Assembly: GCF_964204645.1 (NCBI RefSeq) | Contig: NC_134033.1 | Span: forward strand, 6,732,231-6,796,230 | Length of the DNA: 64,000 nucleotides | Direction: 5' to 3' | Origin: Tubulanus polymorphus | Taxonomy: Eukaryota > Nemertea > Palaeonemertea > Tubulaniformes > Tubulanidae | Shown here: piece by piece, positions 47,045-58,239 of the stretch | Layout: the number at the start of each line of letters is the position of its first letter | How positions within the stretch are numbered: the first letter of the stretch is position 1 | The notes under the pieces: generated by a model | What the model saw: the letters and a program-made list of their open reading frames with translations, nothing else | Told to the model about the DNA's origin: nothing | Database searches by the model: none | Position numbers and translations under genes: made by a program

Positions 47045-48148
47045 ATGAAAAAAGAACAATATTTAAGAGAGTTATATTATAACCCGGAAAGTGAAGTATC
47101 ATATTCTAACGTTACAGAATTATGGAATAAAATTAAATCTGATAATGAAAATGGTGGTATAAAATATAGTGAATTAAAATCATGGTTACAAAATCAACCA
47201 ACATATCAAATCCACAAGAAAATGGATAAAACTTATTTAACAAGAAAAGTTATGGTTTCATATATCGATCAACAATGGCAAGCAGATTTAATTGACATGA
47301 AGAACTTAGAAGAATACAACAAAGGATATATCTGGATACTGAATGTTATAGACATATTCAGTCGATACGCATGGTCAATTCCAATCAAAAATAAAACTGG
47401 AATAGAAGTAACAAATGCTTTTAAATCAATATTTAAAGAAGCTATTCCAGATAAGATACAATTTGATGAAGGTAAGGAATTTTATAACAAACATTTCAAA
47501 AAACTATTATCTGATAACGATGTAGATTATTTTTCAACACACTCAGATAAAAAAGCATATATTATAGAAAGATTTAATAAAACATTGAAAACTAGAATGT
47601 GGAAATATTTTACTGCTAATGAAACGTATAAATATATCGATGAGTCTATAAATATATTAGATGATTTAGTGAAAGGTTATAATAATTCTAAACATAGTTC
47701 TATAAATATGAAACCTATACAAGCTAGAAAAGAAGATAATTCGGAAATAGTTTGGAATAATTTATATGGAGCATTTGTTACACATGATTTCGGTGAACCT
47801 AGATTCAAAATTGGACAACACGTAAGAATATGGAAATATAGAAAAACATTTTATAAAGGTTATACCTCTAATTTTACAGAAGAAATATTTAAAATTAAAA
47901 AGATAATATTAACTAAACCTTTTGTTTATAAATTAGAAGATCTAAAAGATGAAGAAATATTAGGTTATTTCTATGAACAAGAATTATCACTTGTACCAAA
48001 TCCAGATGAAATAGAATACAAAATAGAAAAAGTATTGAAAACAAAAACTCTTAAAGGAAAAAAGTATTCTTTGGTGAAATATAAAGGATATGATGATTAA
48101 TTTAATGAATGGATTTTATCTAGTAAAATTAAAAGAATAAATGAATAA
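47045..48148 (+). pseudogene. Polinton retroviral-type integrase with chromodomain, one in-frame stop
   Basis: DDE triad positions: Asp in QADLIDM (about residue 80), Asp in QFDEGKEF (about 141) and Glu in YIIERFNKTLK (about 176). An SH3-like region (FKIGQHVRIWKYRKTF) follows, then a chromodomain starting near 318 (EYKIEKVLK...YSLVKYKGYDD). TAA at 48098-48100 interrupts the chromodomain just before FNEWI; the frame continues to TAA 48146-48148. Integrase plus C-terminal chromodomain is typical of Polintons. Catalytic residues are present, only the last strand-helix of the chromodomain is lost. Confidence 0.85.
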
Positions 48149-48752
48149 AGATTTATTTATATTTGAACCGCACAATATGTTAATAACTGGAGTAACAAAC
48201 TGTGGTAAAACACATTTCATATTAGACTTGTTAGAAACTATTTATAAGAATCATTTTGATAACATAATATTATTCTGTCCTACTTATGAAATGAATAAAA
48301 CATATAATAGAGATATAGTTAAGATGAAAAAGTTTATTATATTAGATCCTAAAACAGTAAAAGAAAATTTAGATAATTGTATTAAAATAGCAATTGATAC
48401 TTATAAAGGATCAAATACATTATTCATTGTAGATGATTGCGCTAATTTACATGATTCAAAAGTGAGAGAAAGTGAGTTATGTTATCTAGCTTTCTCTGGG
48501 AGACATTTTGGGATAACAACATGGGTTTTAAATCAAAAATATAATTCAATTGTTAAAGACTTTAGGGAGAATATAAGATTTCTAGTTTTATTTTATAACA
48601 AAGATAGAAAATCTATGCAACAGTCATTGGAAGAAAATCAAATTATACCTACTGAATTACATGATGAATATATGAATAAATTAAAGAATAATAAAGGTTC
48701 AAAATTATTACTGAGACTACAATTTCCCTATGAATATAAATTTATAAAATAA
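48141..48752 (+). CDS. Polinton FtsK/HerA-type genome-packaging ATPase
   Basis: 203 residues, intact. Walker A GVTNCGKTHF near residue 18, Walker B TLFIVDDCA near 93, and a Gln/Arg-containing sensor region (SGRHFGITTWVLNQ). This A32-like family packages DNA in Polintons, adenovirus-like and giant viruses. It overlaps the last codons of the integrase frame, as expected for these compact elements. Confidence 0.9.
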   Translation: MNKDLFIFEPHNMLITGVTNCGKTHFILDLLETIYKNHFDNIILFCPTYEMNKTYNRDIVKMKKFIILDPKTVKENLDNCIKIAIDTYKGSNTLFIVDDCANLHDSKVRESELCYLAFSGRHFGITTWVLNQKYNSIVKDFRENIRFLVLFYNKDRKSMQQSLEENQIIPTELHDEYMNKLKNNKGSKLLLRLQFPYEYKFIK

Positions 48753-48787
48753 CTATTTATATATCTATTCTATAAGAGCTTACACTT

Positions 48788-49076
48788 TTATATTGAATAA
48801 TCTGTCAATTTAAATGTTATTCATGTACATGATTATTTTAAGAGTAATATGGATAATAGGCTTTCAAGCTAAAGGTTGAACGGGCGGGTGAGTAAAAAAT
48901 GAAAAACATGAAAATAATTACAATTTCTACTTGAATTAGGAGTGAATCTCATAAAAATGAAAAATAAATTCGAGCGTGTGAGAATTTATTTTTCATTTTT
49001 ATGAGTTTCATGTTTATCATTTTTTACGAGCTCGACCGTTCGACCTTTGGCTTGAAAGCCTATTATCCCTATTACT
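48788..49076 (-). repeat. Polinton right terminal inverted repeat
   Basis: Inverted match to 37557-37892, shorter by about 45 bases (deletion between the two palindromic halves). Confidence 0.85.
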
Positions 49077-49157
49077 TACATTAGTTTCCGAATCTGCCTC
49101 AGACGTGCCAGTGTTTCCGTTCTCAATCAAGCTACCGTTCATACTCATTGTCGATCC

Positions 49158-50248
49158 TTAATTCCCTACACGCTCTTCATCAGCCGGCTCTTCCTGATCA
49201 GCTGATATCTTGTCATCGACATCCGTGTCCACAGGAGTTGTATTCTCAAAATTCGTCACCTCCGGAGGAACAACATCATCCGCCTCCAAGACGACATCAT
49301 CAGTAGCTCCAATATAAGTGATATCGCCTGTATTATTGGATACAACAGGAACCGTGGATGCAACGGGAACCATCACCCATTCCTCATCCTCTGACTCTGT
49401 GGATTCTTCATTCTGATCCTCGAACTTATTTACAGATGGCTCGTCGTCATTGTCCTGCCGTTTTGATTCATTTTTCCTACTGACGAGTTTTCCCTGACGG
49501 CTCTCTCTTAATGGAGCCGCCAATGGCAATAGCTGATTACGATGAAGGATCCGACTCTTACCCGTGCCCTCCAACCGAGCCAATTTGAAAACAGGCACGT
49601 CTGCCGAAACTTTATCCTGAACTTCATAGGGTTCTGACTCCCACTTATCAGCTAGTTTATGCCGTTCCTTGAATCCCTCTTTCTTTACCAATGCTACATC
49701 GCCAATTTCGAGTTCCACACCGTTAGCTTTCTGGTCGTATAACAACTTGCGACGATCACCAGTGGTCCGAAGATGCTCTTGCGCAACCTTCCAAGCGAAA
49801 TCCAGTTGCTGCTCCAGACGCTTTACGTACTGAGTAGTTGAGACTGGTGCATCATCAGTACCCCACCCGTAGTAATGATCAACAGGCAACCGTGGCCTCC
49901 GACCGAACATCAAGTAAAATGGTTCAAACCCTGTGGACGCGTGCGGCGTACAATTGTAAGCATAAACTAATGATCCTACATATTCCTTCCAGCGATGCTT
50001 CCTTTCCGGTGGCAGAGTTGCGAGAAGATGGATTAACGTCTGATTAAACCGTTCCACTACCCCGTTTCCTTCTGGATGGTACGGTGTGGTTCGCGATTTT
50101 CGCATCCCGGTTAATTGACACAATTCCTTTATAACACGAATCCCGGACCCTGGTCAGAATGTAACCGAGCCGGTGCCCCATAACGAAGAATTACCTCATT
50201 AAAGATGACACGGGCAGTGGTCCGAGCCGTTTCATTCTTGGTGGGCAC
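49158..50248 (-). pseudogene. Gypsy A integrase, C-terminal half and tail
   Basis: Minus-strand frame: PTKNETARTTARVIFNEV, then LHSDQGPGF (second catalytic Asp), a frame break near 50130, TTPYHPEGNGVVERFNQTL (catalytic Glu), a GPY/F-like region and an acidic C-terminal tail ending ERVGN at 49158. The N-terminal half lies beyond 53436; removal of element B joins FAIAV to PTKNETA. Confidence 0.85.
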
Positions 50249-51063
50249 TGTCACGATTGCCACGTGACCGGGAAACCTCAAACCATTTAACGGAAACTCG
50301 TCACGTTGGAAATGAATATGTTTATTTACACTATATACAGATAGTAGCAGATAGATACTTATATTCGGCGCAATAATGATCCTTGCTGCATCAAATCATG
50401 CAGTCCGCAATGGATCGCTGCACTTGCAGGAAGCAAGACGAAAAATCGCTCGGCACTTGTAGCCGGGAAAAGTGATAATATCGATGCGGCACGTATAGCC
50501 GGAGATACAATAAGCCACTGGCAGGCGTTAGCTACAAAATATAAGCTAGACACAAAAACACATTTTGAGTATCATGCAAATACTGCAAATAATGATTTGA
50601 TGTTACCTAATTGAACTGCCTATCATTAAATTAATCATAATTTTAACTATGTAAGAACACAATTACAATGATACTTAATATAAAATTATAAGTAAATGTC
50701 AAAAAGGACGCAAGAATCTCACTTAAATATTTAAGTCGCAATAACCTTTACTAAATTTCGACGTTTACGCCAAGAAACTACTGAATCGTTACTATAAATC
50801 ACGGAAAACTAGAAAATATAAAACTCGTGTAAAACTTACCCCACGTATCGGGCAAAGCGCGCTCGTGGCAGCTGCGATATACACTCGACGCAGGCTTATG
50901 ATATACTGCCACGACATATGGCCAGTAAGGGCTTATAAATGCCGTAAACGTTACGGTCAACAGAGCAAGGTACACCTAGCTAACATAATAAAGCAAGGAT
51001 ACGCTGAGTGAAGATATATAGATTTGACACGTAGTTATTTATTGACCCCATTCGTCCGTGACA
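50249..51063 (-). repeat. LTR of gypsy B (3' LTR in element orientation)
   Basis: 815 bp. Carries about 66 bases (near 50490-50555) absent from the other LTR and a few extra bases near its end. Confidence 0.85.
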
Positions 51064-51204
51064 AAGGCTCCCCGGAAGAAAAAAATTGCAACATTTTTTT
51101 AAAAAGCTCACGGAAGAATGGTCGTACTACTTCTGAAAGTAAAAATTAAAATACAAGTGATTATGTACATTACATCAGCATGTGCTGTAAGTTAACGTCA
51201 ACAT

Positions 51205-52697
51205 TCAGGTAGGGACAGGTGATCGGCTTAAGTAATCTGCCGTCACGTTCTCCGAACCTTTAATTGCTCCTATCCGGAACTGCTGCAACATCAATGCCCA
51301 GCGCATTAAACGATCATTATTTACGCGCGCCCTGTTTAAATATATGAGCGGCTGATGATCCGTTTCTAGATCAAACTCAGATAGATACAAGTAACGCTCA
51401 AGCTTCTTGATGGACCAAACAATGCTATAGCACTCTTTTTCGATCACTGAATATGCGCGTTCAGCAGGATTGAGCTTCTTGCTTATATACATAACGGGAA
51501 ACATTATACCGTCTTCCTTCTGGTACAACGCACCACCCAGACCAATGTCTGATGCATCAGTTCTGAGAATGAACTTCTCATTTGAAGTTCGGCAACTTCA
51601 ATATGGGACCGGAAGTAAGGGCCTGCTTTAGACTATCAAAAGCACACTGCTGAGCAGCTTCCCAGTTTACCTTGTTTGGTTGACCCTTTTTGGTCAGTTC
51701 AGTTAGTGGTGCGGCAATTGCCGAATTGTCAGGAATAAATCTCGAGTAAAATGAAGCCATTCCCAGGAACGACCTCATATCCTTTTTCGTTCTAGGGGGT
51801 GGTGAATCAACGATAGCCCTCACTTTGTCTTTGCAAGGTTCCAGTCGATCTGATCCTACAACCAAGACATTTTAGTTTGCTGAAACCAAGCTCGCATTTG
51901 CTTGGTCTAGCCGTTAGGCCAGCTTGCCTCAGTCGACGGAAGATTTCCTCAAGCGTCTCTAGGTGATGTTCCCAAGTAACTGTGAAAATAATAATATTGT
52001 CAACAAAATTATCTACGTTGGACATTCCCTTGAGAACTTTCCTTATTAAACGGTTGAAACTAGCCCCAGCATTAACCAGGCCGAAGGGCATTCTTTAGAA
52101 CTGTTTTAACCCTTGACTGGTCGAGAAAGCCGTGTACGCTTTCGCGCCATCTTTTAAAGGTAATTGCCAGTATCCCTTTGTCAGGTCGATCTGGCTGATA
52201 TATTTATAACCAGACAATTTTGCAAATATTTGTTCTGTATCACCCATGGGTTCTGCATCAAATGTTGTCACCCGATTGATGTTTCTAAAATCAATACACA
52301 CTCTGTTCGAACCGTCGGTTTTTTTTACCATTAACAGTGGAGAAGAATATGGAGAATCGGAATCTTCAATAATTCCCATCCCTTCCATCGCATCTATTTC
52401 TTTCTCAAGCACCTGGTTAGCGTTGAAGGGCAAGGGGTATTGCTTGGTTCGAATCGGTTCATTAGTGGACAAGACAATGTCGTGTTCCACTAAATCCGTT
52501 TTACCTGGCTTGTCGGTCAAAACGTCATCATACCTTTGCAGTAAGGAAACTAACCCTTTCCGCTCCTCCGGGTTCAGGTCAGGGGAGACGACAACATCAT
52601 GCAAACTTTCGCCGTCATCGGTCGGACAAAGAGATTTTACAAAATCATCACTCACCTCGTCTTTATCCATATTATCACATCCCACCGCTGCCACCAT
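51205..52697 (-). pseudogene. Gypsy B reverse transcriptase and RNase H
   Basis: RT N-terminal motifs are in 52697-52095 (YSSPLLMVKKTDGSNRVCID, SQIDLTKGYWQLPL). After a one-base shift comes MPFGLVNAGASF, then FVDNIIIF where the catalytic F/YVDD is expected, so the last Asp is Asn. Another shift leads to the thumb/RNase H region (KKDMRSFLGMASFYSRFIP; YSVIEKECYSIVWSIKKLE; TDHQPL; YLSRSP). Several shifts plus the altered active site make it inactive. Confidence 0.85.
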
Positions 52698-53436
52698 TGT
52701 CACGATTGCCACGTGACCGGGAAACCTCAAACCATTTAACTGAAACTCGTCACGTTGGAAATGAATATGTTTATTTACCCTATATACATATAGTAGCAGA
52801 CAGATACTTATATTCGGCGCAATAATGATCTTTGCTGCATCAAATCATGCGGTCCGCAATGGATCGCTGCACTTGCAGAAGGCAAGACGAAAAATCGCTC
52901 GGCACTTGTAGCCGGGAAAAGTGATAATATCGATGCGGCACATTTTGAGTATCATGCAAATACTACAAATAATGATTTGAAGTTACCTAAATGAACTACC
53001 TATCATTAAATTAATCATAATTTTAACTATGTAAGAACACAATTACAATTATACTTAATATGAAATTATAAGTAAATGTCAAAAAGGACGTAAGAATCTC
53101 ACTTAAATATTTAAGTCGCAATAACCTTTACTAAATTTCGACGTTTACGGCAAGAAACTACTGAATTGTTACTATAAATCACGGAAAACTAGAAAATATA
53201 AAACTCGAGTAAAACTTACCCCACATATCGGGCAAAGCGCGCTCGTGGCAGCTGCGATATACACTCGACGCAGGCTTATGATATACTGCCACGACAAATG
53301 GCCAGTAAGTGCTTATAAATGCCGTAAACGTTACGGTCAACAGAGCAAGGTACACCTAGCTAACATAATAAAGCAAGGATACGCTGAGTGAAGATATATA
53401 GATTTGACACGTAGTTATTTATTCATTGTCGTGACA
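52698..53436 (-). repeat. LTR of gypsy B (5' LTR in element orientation)
   Basis: 739 bp. On the minus strand it is followed by ATGGTGGCAGCGGTGGG, a plausible primer-binding site. Confidence 0.85.
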
Positions 53437-54186
53437 GGCACTGCAATTGCAAATTTGGTGAAATGGTCCGTCATGACCAATACTTTCTCGTATCCCTGCG
53501 ATTTCTCTAACATCAGGTAATCTATACACAATACCTCCAAAGGGTAGGACGTCTGAATATTCTTTAAAGGTGCCAGCTGCCCTGGAGTTGCCGCTTTGGA
53601 GAGAACCACATCGTTTGCATCCCTTCAAATAATTCTCCACGTCCATACGCATCCCCGGCCAATAGCATCTTTGTGACAACAGGGCTTATGTTCGGTCTCT
53701 GCCTGGATGACCTAGCTCATCGTGAAGGTTCTGCAGAACCCAACCAATCTGCGACTGCGGTAACCATAACCTCAATTCCGTCCCTCCATCCCCTGGAACT
53801 TTTCTATAAAGTAAACCTTCGCGTACCTCCAAGGATTTAAAAATACGGCTCACAACATACTCTGACGGTTTCCTGGGGCGAAATTTTCGCTTGGATACAA
53901 CACAATCAACGATCCGCCTGATAATAGGATCCTCATTTTGCAATGATTTTATATCCACACCTGCCATGCCGCTGGATGTCCATTCCGGTGTATGATCGGC
54001 ATTCCTGCATATCGCAGAAAGCACCTCAGCTGTCATACGATTCAGAGGGCTCCGTGACAGCGCGTCCGCATCCCCCATTCTACATCCGCTTTGATATTCC
54101 AGTTCGATATCATAAACCGATAGCGCTTGTAACCAGCGATGCCCTGTGGCATCAAGCTTGGCCGACTTTAGCAAATGTGCCACCAT
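53437..54186 (-). pseudogene. Gypsy A RNase H end and integrase N-terminal half
   Basis: HRWLQALSVYDIELEYQSG and DADALSRSP end RNase H. The integrase HHCC zinc domain follows (LHDELGHPGRD, CYWPGM, GCKRCG), a frame shift near 53600, and the first catalytic Asp in LCIDYLML. The reading runs into element B after FAIAV; residues beyond that in the same frame come from the B LTR. Confidence 0.8.
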
Positions 54187-55160
54187 CCTTCTTTCTCAGA
54201 AGGACCACTGGAGACGAGAATGGCGAAAACGAAGGCCTTGTAATACCTGCCGATGCCATCATGTTCAGATGATCCCGAACCTCTTGAATCATTGACGGTG
54301 GAACCCGTCGATACCGCTCTTTAAATGGAACATCATCGGTTAAATTAATTTCATGCTGAATCATAGATGTGCAACCCAAATCCGTATCTGAAAAAGAAAA
54401 CGCTGCCCGGTGTTTCCGCAGTGTATCCTTCAATCTGAGGACCTGCTCGGGAGTAGCGTCACTTTCATCCCACTTAAACAGTTCCAAGAATTTAACATCC
54501 TCCCCTGATCCAATTAATTTAGTCTGCTGTTTTAGTGGGGTTACAGGATCCTTCATCGCTGGATTCACCTGGTCAACCGCTTCAACCGCGCATATAACAG
54601 CCCTAGAGGGAATCTTAACCGGTCGGCAGCCAACATTTCGCACACATACACTGATCCTATTACATCGGACAGGTACGACCTTGGACAATGTTGGTACTAG
54701 CATCAGCGTTCCTGGCAAACTAACTGCTTCTGATGTGCAAGTCATCGCCATCCTCGAATCTCGGGGCAGATCCCGAACTATTCCACGGATCGACACTTGT
54801 CACATCGGAGGAACTGTAACCTCACCGGTTGTCCTAACGTCCTCCGGTTGTCGATGCAGGAAGTCTTTTACCATTCCAACCGGTCCATCAGTTGTCCTCA
54901 ATAACTGCAAAACGTTGGTTCCGATCACGACCGGTACTCTTTTACTATATTCTGTATCCTCCACGACTAAAACCAAGGCAACCACAGTTTGCCCATCCCC
55001 TTTATCTTGACCTCAGCACATCCATAATACGGCAAATCTCCTCCACATGCCGTTTTCACATCAAGGAAATCCTGGACAGGAAAAACTGCAGTATCTGAAA
55101 GAGACTTGAAGAAACTGGATGAAACAGTGGTTACTTTGGCACCGGTATCAATCAAGGCCG
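54170..55160 (-). pseudogene. Gypsy A protease and RT N-terminal region, RT core deleted
   Basis: The aspartic protease motif MIDTGAKVTTV lies near 55150, then linker sequence and the RT start (YRRVPPSMIQEVRDHLNMM, SPFSSPVVLLRKKDGG). At about 54180 the sequence jumps from RKKDGG to the RNase H segment (HLLKSAKLDATGHRW). The palm domain with YVDD, roughly 0.9 kb, has been deleted. Confidence 0.8.
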
Positions 55161-55189
55161 ATGTTTACATTATTAATTACGATTTCCGC

Positions 55190-56285
55190 TTCGTTAGCTG
55201 GACCTACAATCGATGACCTGTCTGACCCAAGGCCCCTGGACCAGACCCCGACAGGTTTCCCGACCTCGGACAATTCCGCTTGTAATGGTCAAGTCCACCA
55301 CACTCGAAACAGCCCCGAACTCGATTATGGGGAATAGGTCCACGACTCGTATCCTGCCGGCCACGTCGAGCACCATCTCGAGCGACTCCTCGTCCCCGCG
55401 GCGTTGGTTGCTCTGGAAACGGACGATTTGGCGATTCCGAACACTTCCGTGCATTCTTTAGGTCGAGTACGTCCTTCTTGAGTTCCTTCACCGTCTTCAA
55501 CAGAGCATCCACTGACTTCTTCAAATCATTATCTCCACCGGCATAAATCTGTTGTTGCTGGGGTTTCGACGACCTGGACTCTGTTGTTCCTTGGCTGTTC
55601 GATTTAGGAAAATCCCCAGTTACCAGACCCAGCTCTCCAACTTACGGGCTTCAATCACTATACTCTGATAGGAATGGTTTTAATAACAAAGGCCGTAACC
55701 CGAGTTTTAATTGACCGTCCCTGAGACCTTGCCAAAGTTTGGTCTTCAGTTCCTCTTCGTTAAGTTTCCCAGGAGCATGACCGCGTATTTCCTCCAACCT
55801 ACATGCCCATATATTAACATTTTCATCTCTCAGTTGGACAGCAGTATAGAACTTAGAAAGTACCTGTCCCGGGGTTAAAGTCTCCCCAAATAATGTATCC
55901 AACCTCTCGAGTACAACTTTCACTCTTAGATTCTCTCCCATTCACTCTCTACATTTGAAAGACAATCTCGAGCGACTCCTTTAAGGGATTTGCGAAGTAA
56001 ATTCAAAGTTTGCATTTCTGAATGGGCTCCATCAGATTTAAGGCCCATTACTTCACTCCGCCATTGACGATTGGGAACATCCGTTCGGTTTACCTCACCC
56101 GAAAAGGTACACAACTGGGGATTTGGTGTTACTACTACGTTTGAATTGGATACATTGCGCCGCGCTAAGTTATTTTCGGGTTCCTGGAAAGACAGACTCG
56201 GCTGAAGTTCCTGTTTAAGGTTTAGTTTTACTCGATTTTCCGTTTTGCCGTACATCGCGTAGGTATGAGGCGTATCAAAGGGCAA
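55190..56285 (-). pseudogene. Gypsy A gag: PNMA-like capsid and zinc knuckle
   Basis: The minus strand from 56285 reads LCTFSGEVNRTDVPNRQW, LLRKSLKGVARDCLSNV, then after a shift LDTLFGETLTPGQVLSKFYT and KLNEEELKTKLWQGLRDG. After more shifts comes a CCHC knuckle (CFECGGLDHYKRNC near 55290). The capsid pattern is that of the PNMA/Ty3-gypsy12 lineage, from which the vertebrate PNMA genes derive. Several frame changes break the ORF. Confidence 0.75.
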
Positions 56286-56286
56286 C

Positions 56287-56592
56287 CTACCTAAATATAC
56301 TCGGTGGCTCGGGGGTATCGGCGACTGTTAACCGCTGCAAAAACGATGCACGCATACCAGGTTGCATTACCTCCATCAACCCTTCAATACGTGCTTCCGC
56401 GATCATTTGTTCACAGTTCACTATACGATCATCGCGGATAACCTCAACACGAACGATCTCTCCATTCAATTCAACTATAGCTGCACAAGCCCTTGAAAGA
56501 GCTTCAGTTTCAAAGTAAACTATGAGAGCCGTGTCCCCTTCTAAGCGCACCGTATCAATTTGACCAAATCGTTCAAATTCATGTTTGATCAC
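56287..56592 (-). CDS. Gypsy A gag N-terminal domain, RRM-like
   Basis: 101 residues just upstream of the capsid segment, separated from it by one stop. The first 55 residues have an RRM-like arrangement (FERFGQIDTVRLEGD, ALIVYFETEALSRACAAI, EIVRVEVI). PNMA-family proteins have an N-terminal RRM-related domain, which fits the capsid assignment. The RRM call is inferred from pattern only. Confidence 0.45.
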   Translation of the reverse strand: MIKHEFERFGQIDTVRLEGDTALIVYFETEALSRACAAIVELNGEIVRVEVIRDDRIVNCEQMIAEARIEGLMEVMQPGMRASFLQRLTVADTPEPPSIFR

Positions 56593-56869
56593 CGCTGTGG
56601 ATTGTGCATCAAATTTTTCTTTAAAAACAACTTTTCAATCGTTGATTCTGGAAAAAATAACTTTGAAATCACCATCAAAGAGGCATTATATATAAAATCC
56701 AAAAAACCAAGTATTAACAATTAACTTTCTACACATGGTGTCTCATTTTTACTGAACGTATTTTGATATGTTTATAATCCATTTTTACTTTGTAAACTAG
56801 GCCACGTCACGCCTGCATGATATTCTCTGTAATTAGTAACAGTATACTATACATAGTTTGTATCTTTTC

Positions 56870-56930
56870 ATGTCATTTCTTGAAAAGGACTCTAAGAGAT
56901 GAGTCGAAATCGATCGAAACGTTTGAACAT
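56870..56930 (+). ncRNA. Third hammerhead-like core (degenerate)
   Basis: TTGAAAA, helix GGACTC/GAGTC, then GAAAT and GATCGAAACG. Layout matches the Penelope-tail motif at 18655; here too the catalytic G8 position is A. Probably the tail of another Penelope-like fragment. Confidence 0.3.
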
Positions 56931-57264
56931 GTAATAAAAACTCATTATCATCATGAAGATGGTGATAGTTGCGTTCTTATTATTATTTAACTATCTGGAT
57001 ACTCTTCCGAAAAATCAAAATGCCATAAATTAAATAAATATAATAATAGAGTCTCTTACTCCGCAACATAAAACAAAATGTCCACCACACCAAACAAGTA
57101 GACGCACACAAGACAACACAGTTAATCCGGTACCGGTTAAAACTTAGTTATTGATTACGATCAATTATCTCTACTACTACTTATCGAAGCTTACCAGTAG
57201 TTTAACGATTCGCCAAACTTTTCTTCACCTAGGTTCTCACCACGAACTCTACCGCAAACGATCA

Positions 57265-57455
57265 GCGTTCAATCCGAGCGAAACAATTCCGGTCGAACAC
57301 AACGAATAAATAGCGGTCGTTCACCACGAATGGATACCAATCGATCAATACGAATAACCACCGATCGATCACTACGAATAACCACCGATCGATCACTACG
57401 AATAAACACCGGTCGGTCACAACGAATAAACACCGGTCGGTCACAACGAATAAAT
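57265..57455 (+). repeat. 24-bp minisatellite
   Basis: About eight units like CGAATAACCACCGATCGATC plus ACTA. Translated ORFs across it show an 8-residue period and are artefacts. Confidence 0.9.
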
Positions 57456-57466
57456 TACCATCCAGG

Positions 57467-58109
57467 AAGAAAGACACTCTAAATATATGGATGGATATAT
57501 GAAAGCTGTGGGTACTGGAGTGTGTAATGGGTAGTGTAGTGTGATCTGTGTGTTTGTGGCCAGCACACAGAACACATTGTTCGAATTGGGGTTTGGTCCA
57601 GGACTCGCGAGATTTTCAACAACACGGAAGTAACGTGTAATAAATGATGACTTGAATTGCATGACTACCTACCACCCCTCATTATTGTTGGAAAACTAAA
57701 CGTTCGGCACTGACTAAAAATTAGTAATAACATTTTAGAAATGGCCAGAATTTTAACTTAGGTTCTATCTCATTTTTATTTTACAATTGCGATTGGTATA
57801 ATTTTTTTAAACGGCCGTTAAGGCTTCATGTTTCGTCTGCAATTCACTGCAAATAGTTACGCAACTACGCACATTTCAGTGTTTTTGGCAGCTGTACACT
57901 CAATCGGCACTGTTTGTGACTAGCTTCACTGCGGAATTATCATTAAATAACATCGCCATATCACATCATCAACTTATATTGTGCCTTAAAACCCTAACAG
58001 CCGAAATAATTGAAATGCACACACGATTTCTATCATTGAAAATTGAGAGAGTGGCCATGTTTGTGTTTGCTGCTTCGCGTTAATCCCGCGCGGAGTAGGG
58101 CCGATACGT
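57467..58109 (-). mobile_element. Dispersed repeat C, copy 3 (in leader of gypsy A)
   Basis: Inverse-orientation copy of 24571-25228, flanked by CCAGG (57462-57466) and CCAGA (58110-58114), so the target preference matches copy 1. Immediately followed at 58152 by the segment duplicated at 31955. Confidence 0.8.
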
Positions 58110-58239
58110 CCAGAGCCTCCGAGGTTAGCCGGACAAATTTCAATCGGCGAATGATGATCCGCTGCAAGATTTCGTAGTAGCTAAAAAATGTTTGTAATGT
58201 TGATTTCCTGAATGCGTTGGTGGTTATTAATGGTTTCAG

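Larger units (their letters stand above)
37557..49076 (+). mobile_element. Polinton/Maverick element (11.5 kb) with perfect 6-bp target duplication
   Basis: Starts AGTAATAGGG and ends CCCTATTACT. TACATT at 37551-37556 and 49077-49082 is the 6-bp duplication typical of Polintons. Terminal inverted repeats are about 290-335 bp (37557-37892 and 48788-49076). Gene content: pPolB, a small conserved protein, a possible minor capsid remnant, small membrane proteins, integrase with chromodomain, and an FtsK/HerA-type ATPase. It is inserted just downstream of the pol ORF of gypsy A. Confidence 0.92.
50249..53436 (-). mobile_element. Ty3/gypsy element B, internally deleted, inserted in the integrase of A
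   Basis: LTRs 50249-51063 and 52698-53436 start TGTCACG and end CGTGACA. The 5-bp duplication GGCAC lies at 50244-50248 and 53437-53441. The internal region (51064-52697) holds only RT and RNase H on the minus strand; gag, protease and integrase are missing. LTRs differ by a 66-bp indel near 50490 and small changes, so the insertion is not recent. Confidence 0.9.

Noticed and set aside
38038-48148. Alternative genetic code or programmed read-through to explain the in-frame stops
   Set aside because: Both TAA and TGA occur as genuine ends of other ORFs here and active-site residues are also lost, so decay is simpler; kept only as a testable idea in findings.
53415-53436. C-terminal residues of the gypsy A integrase ORF before the stop
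   Set aside because: They are encoded by the LTR of element B; the real integrase continues at 50248.
57262-57477. Minus-strand ORF with an 8-residue repeat
   Set aside because: It is the translation of a 24-bp minisatellite.
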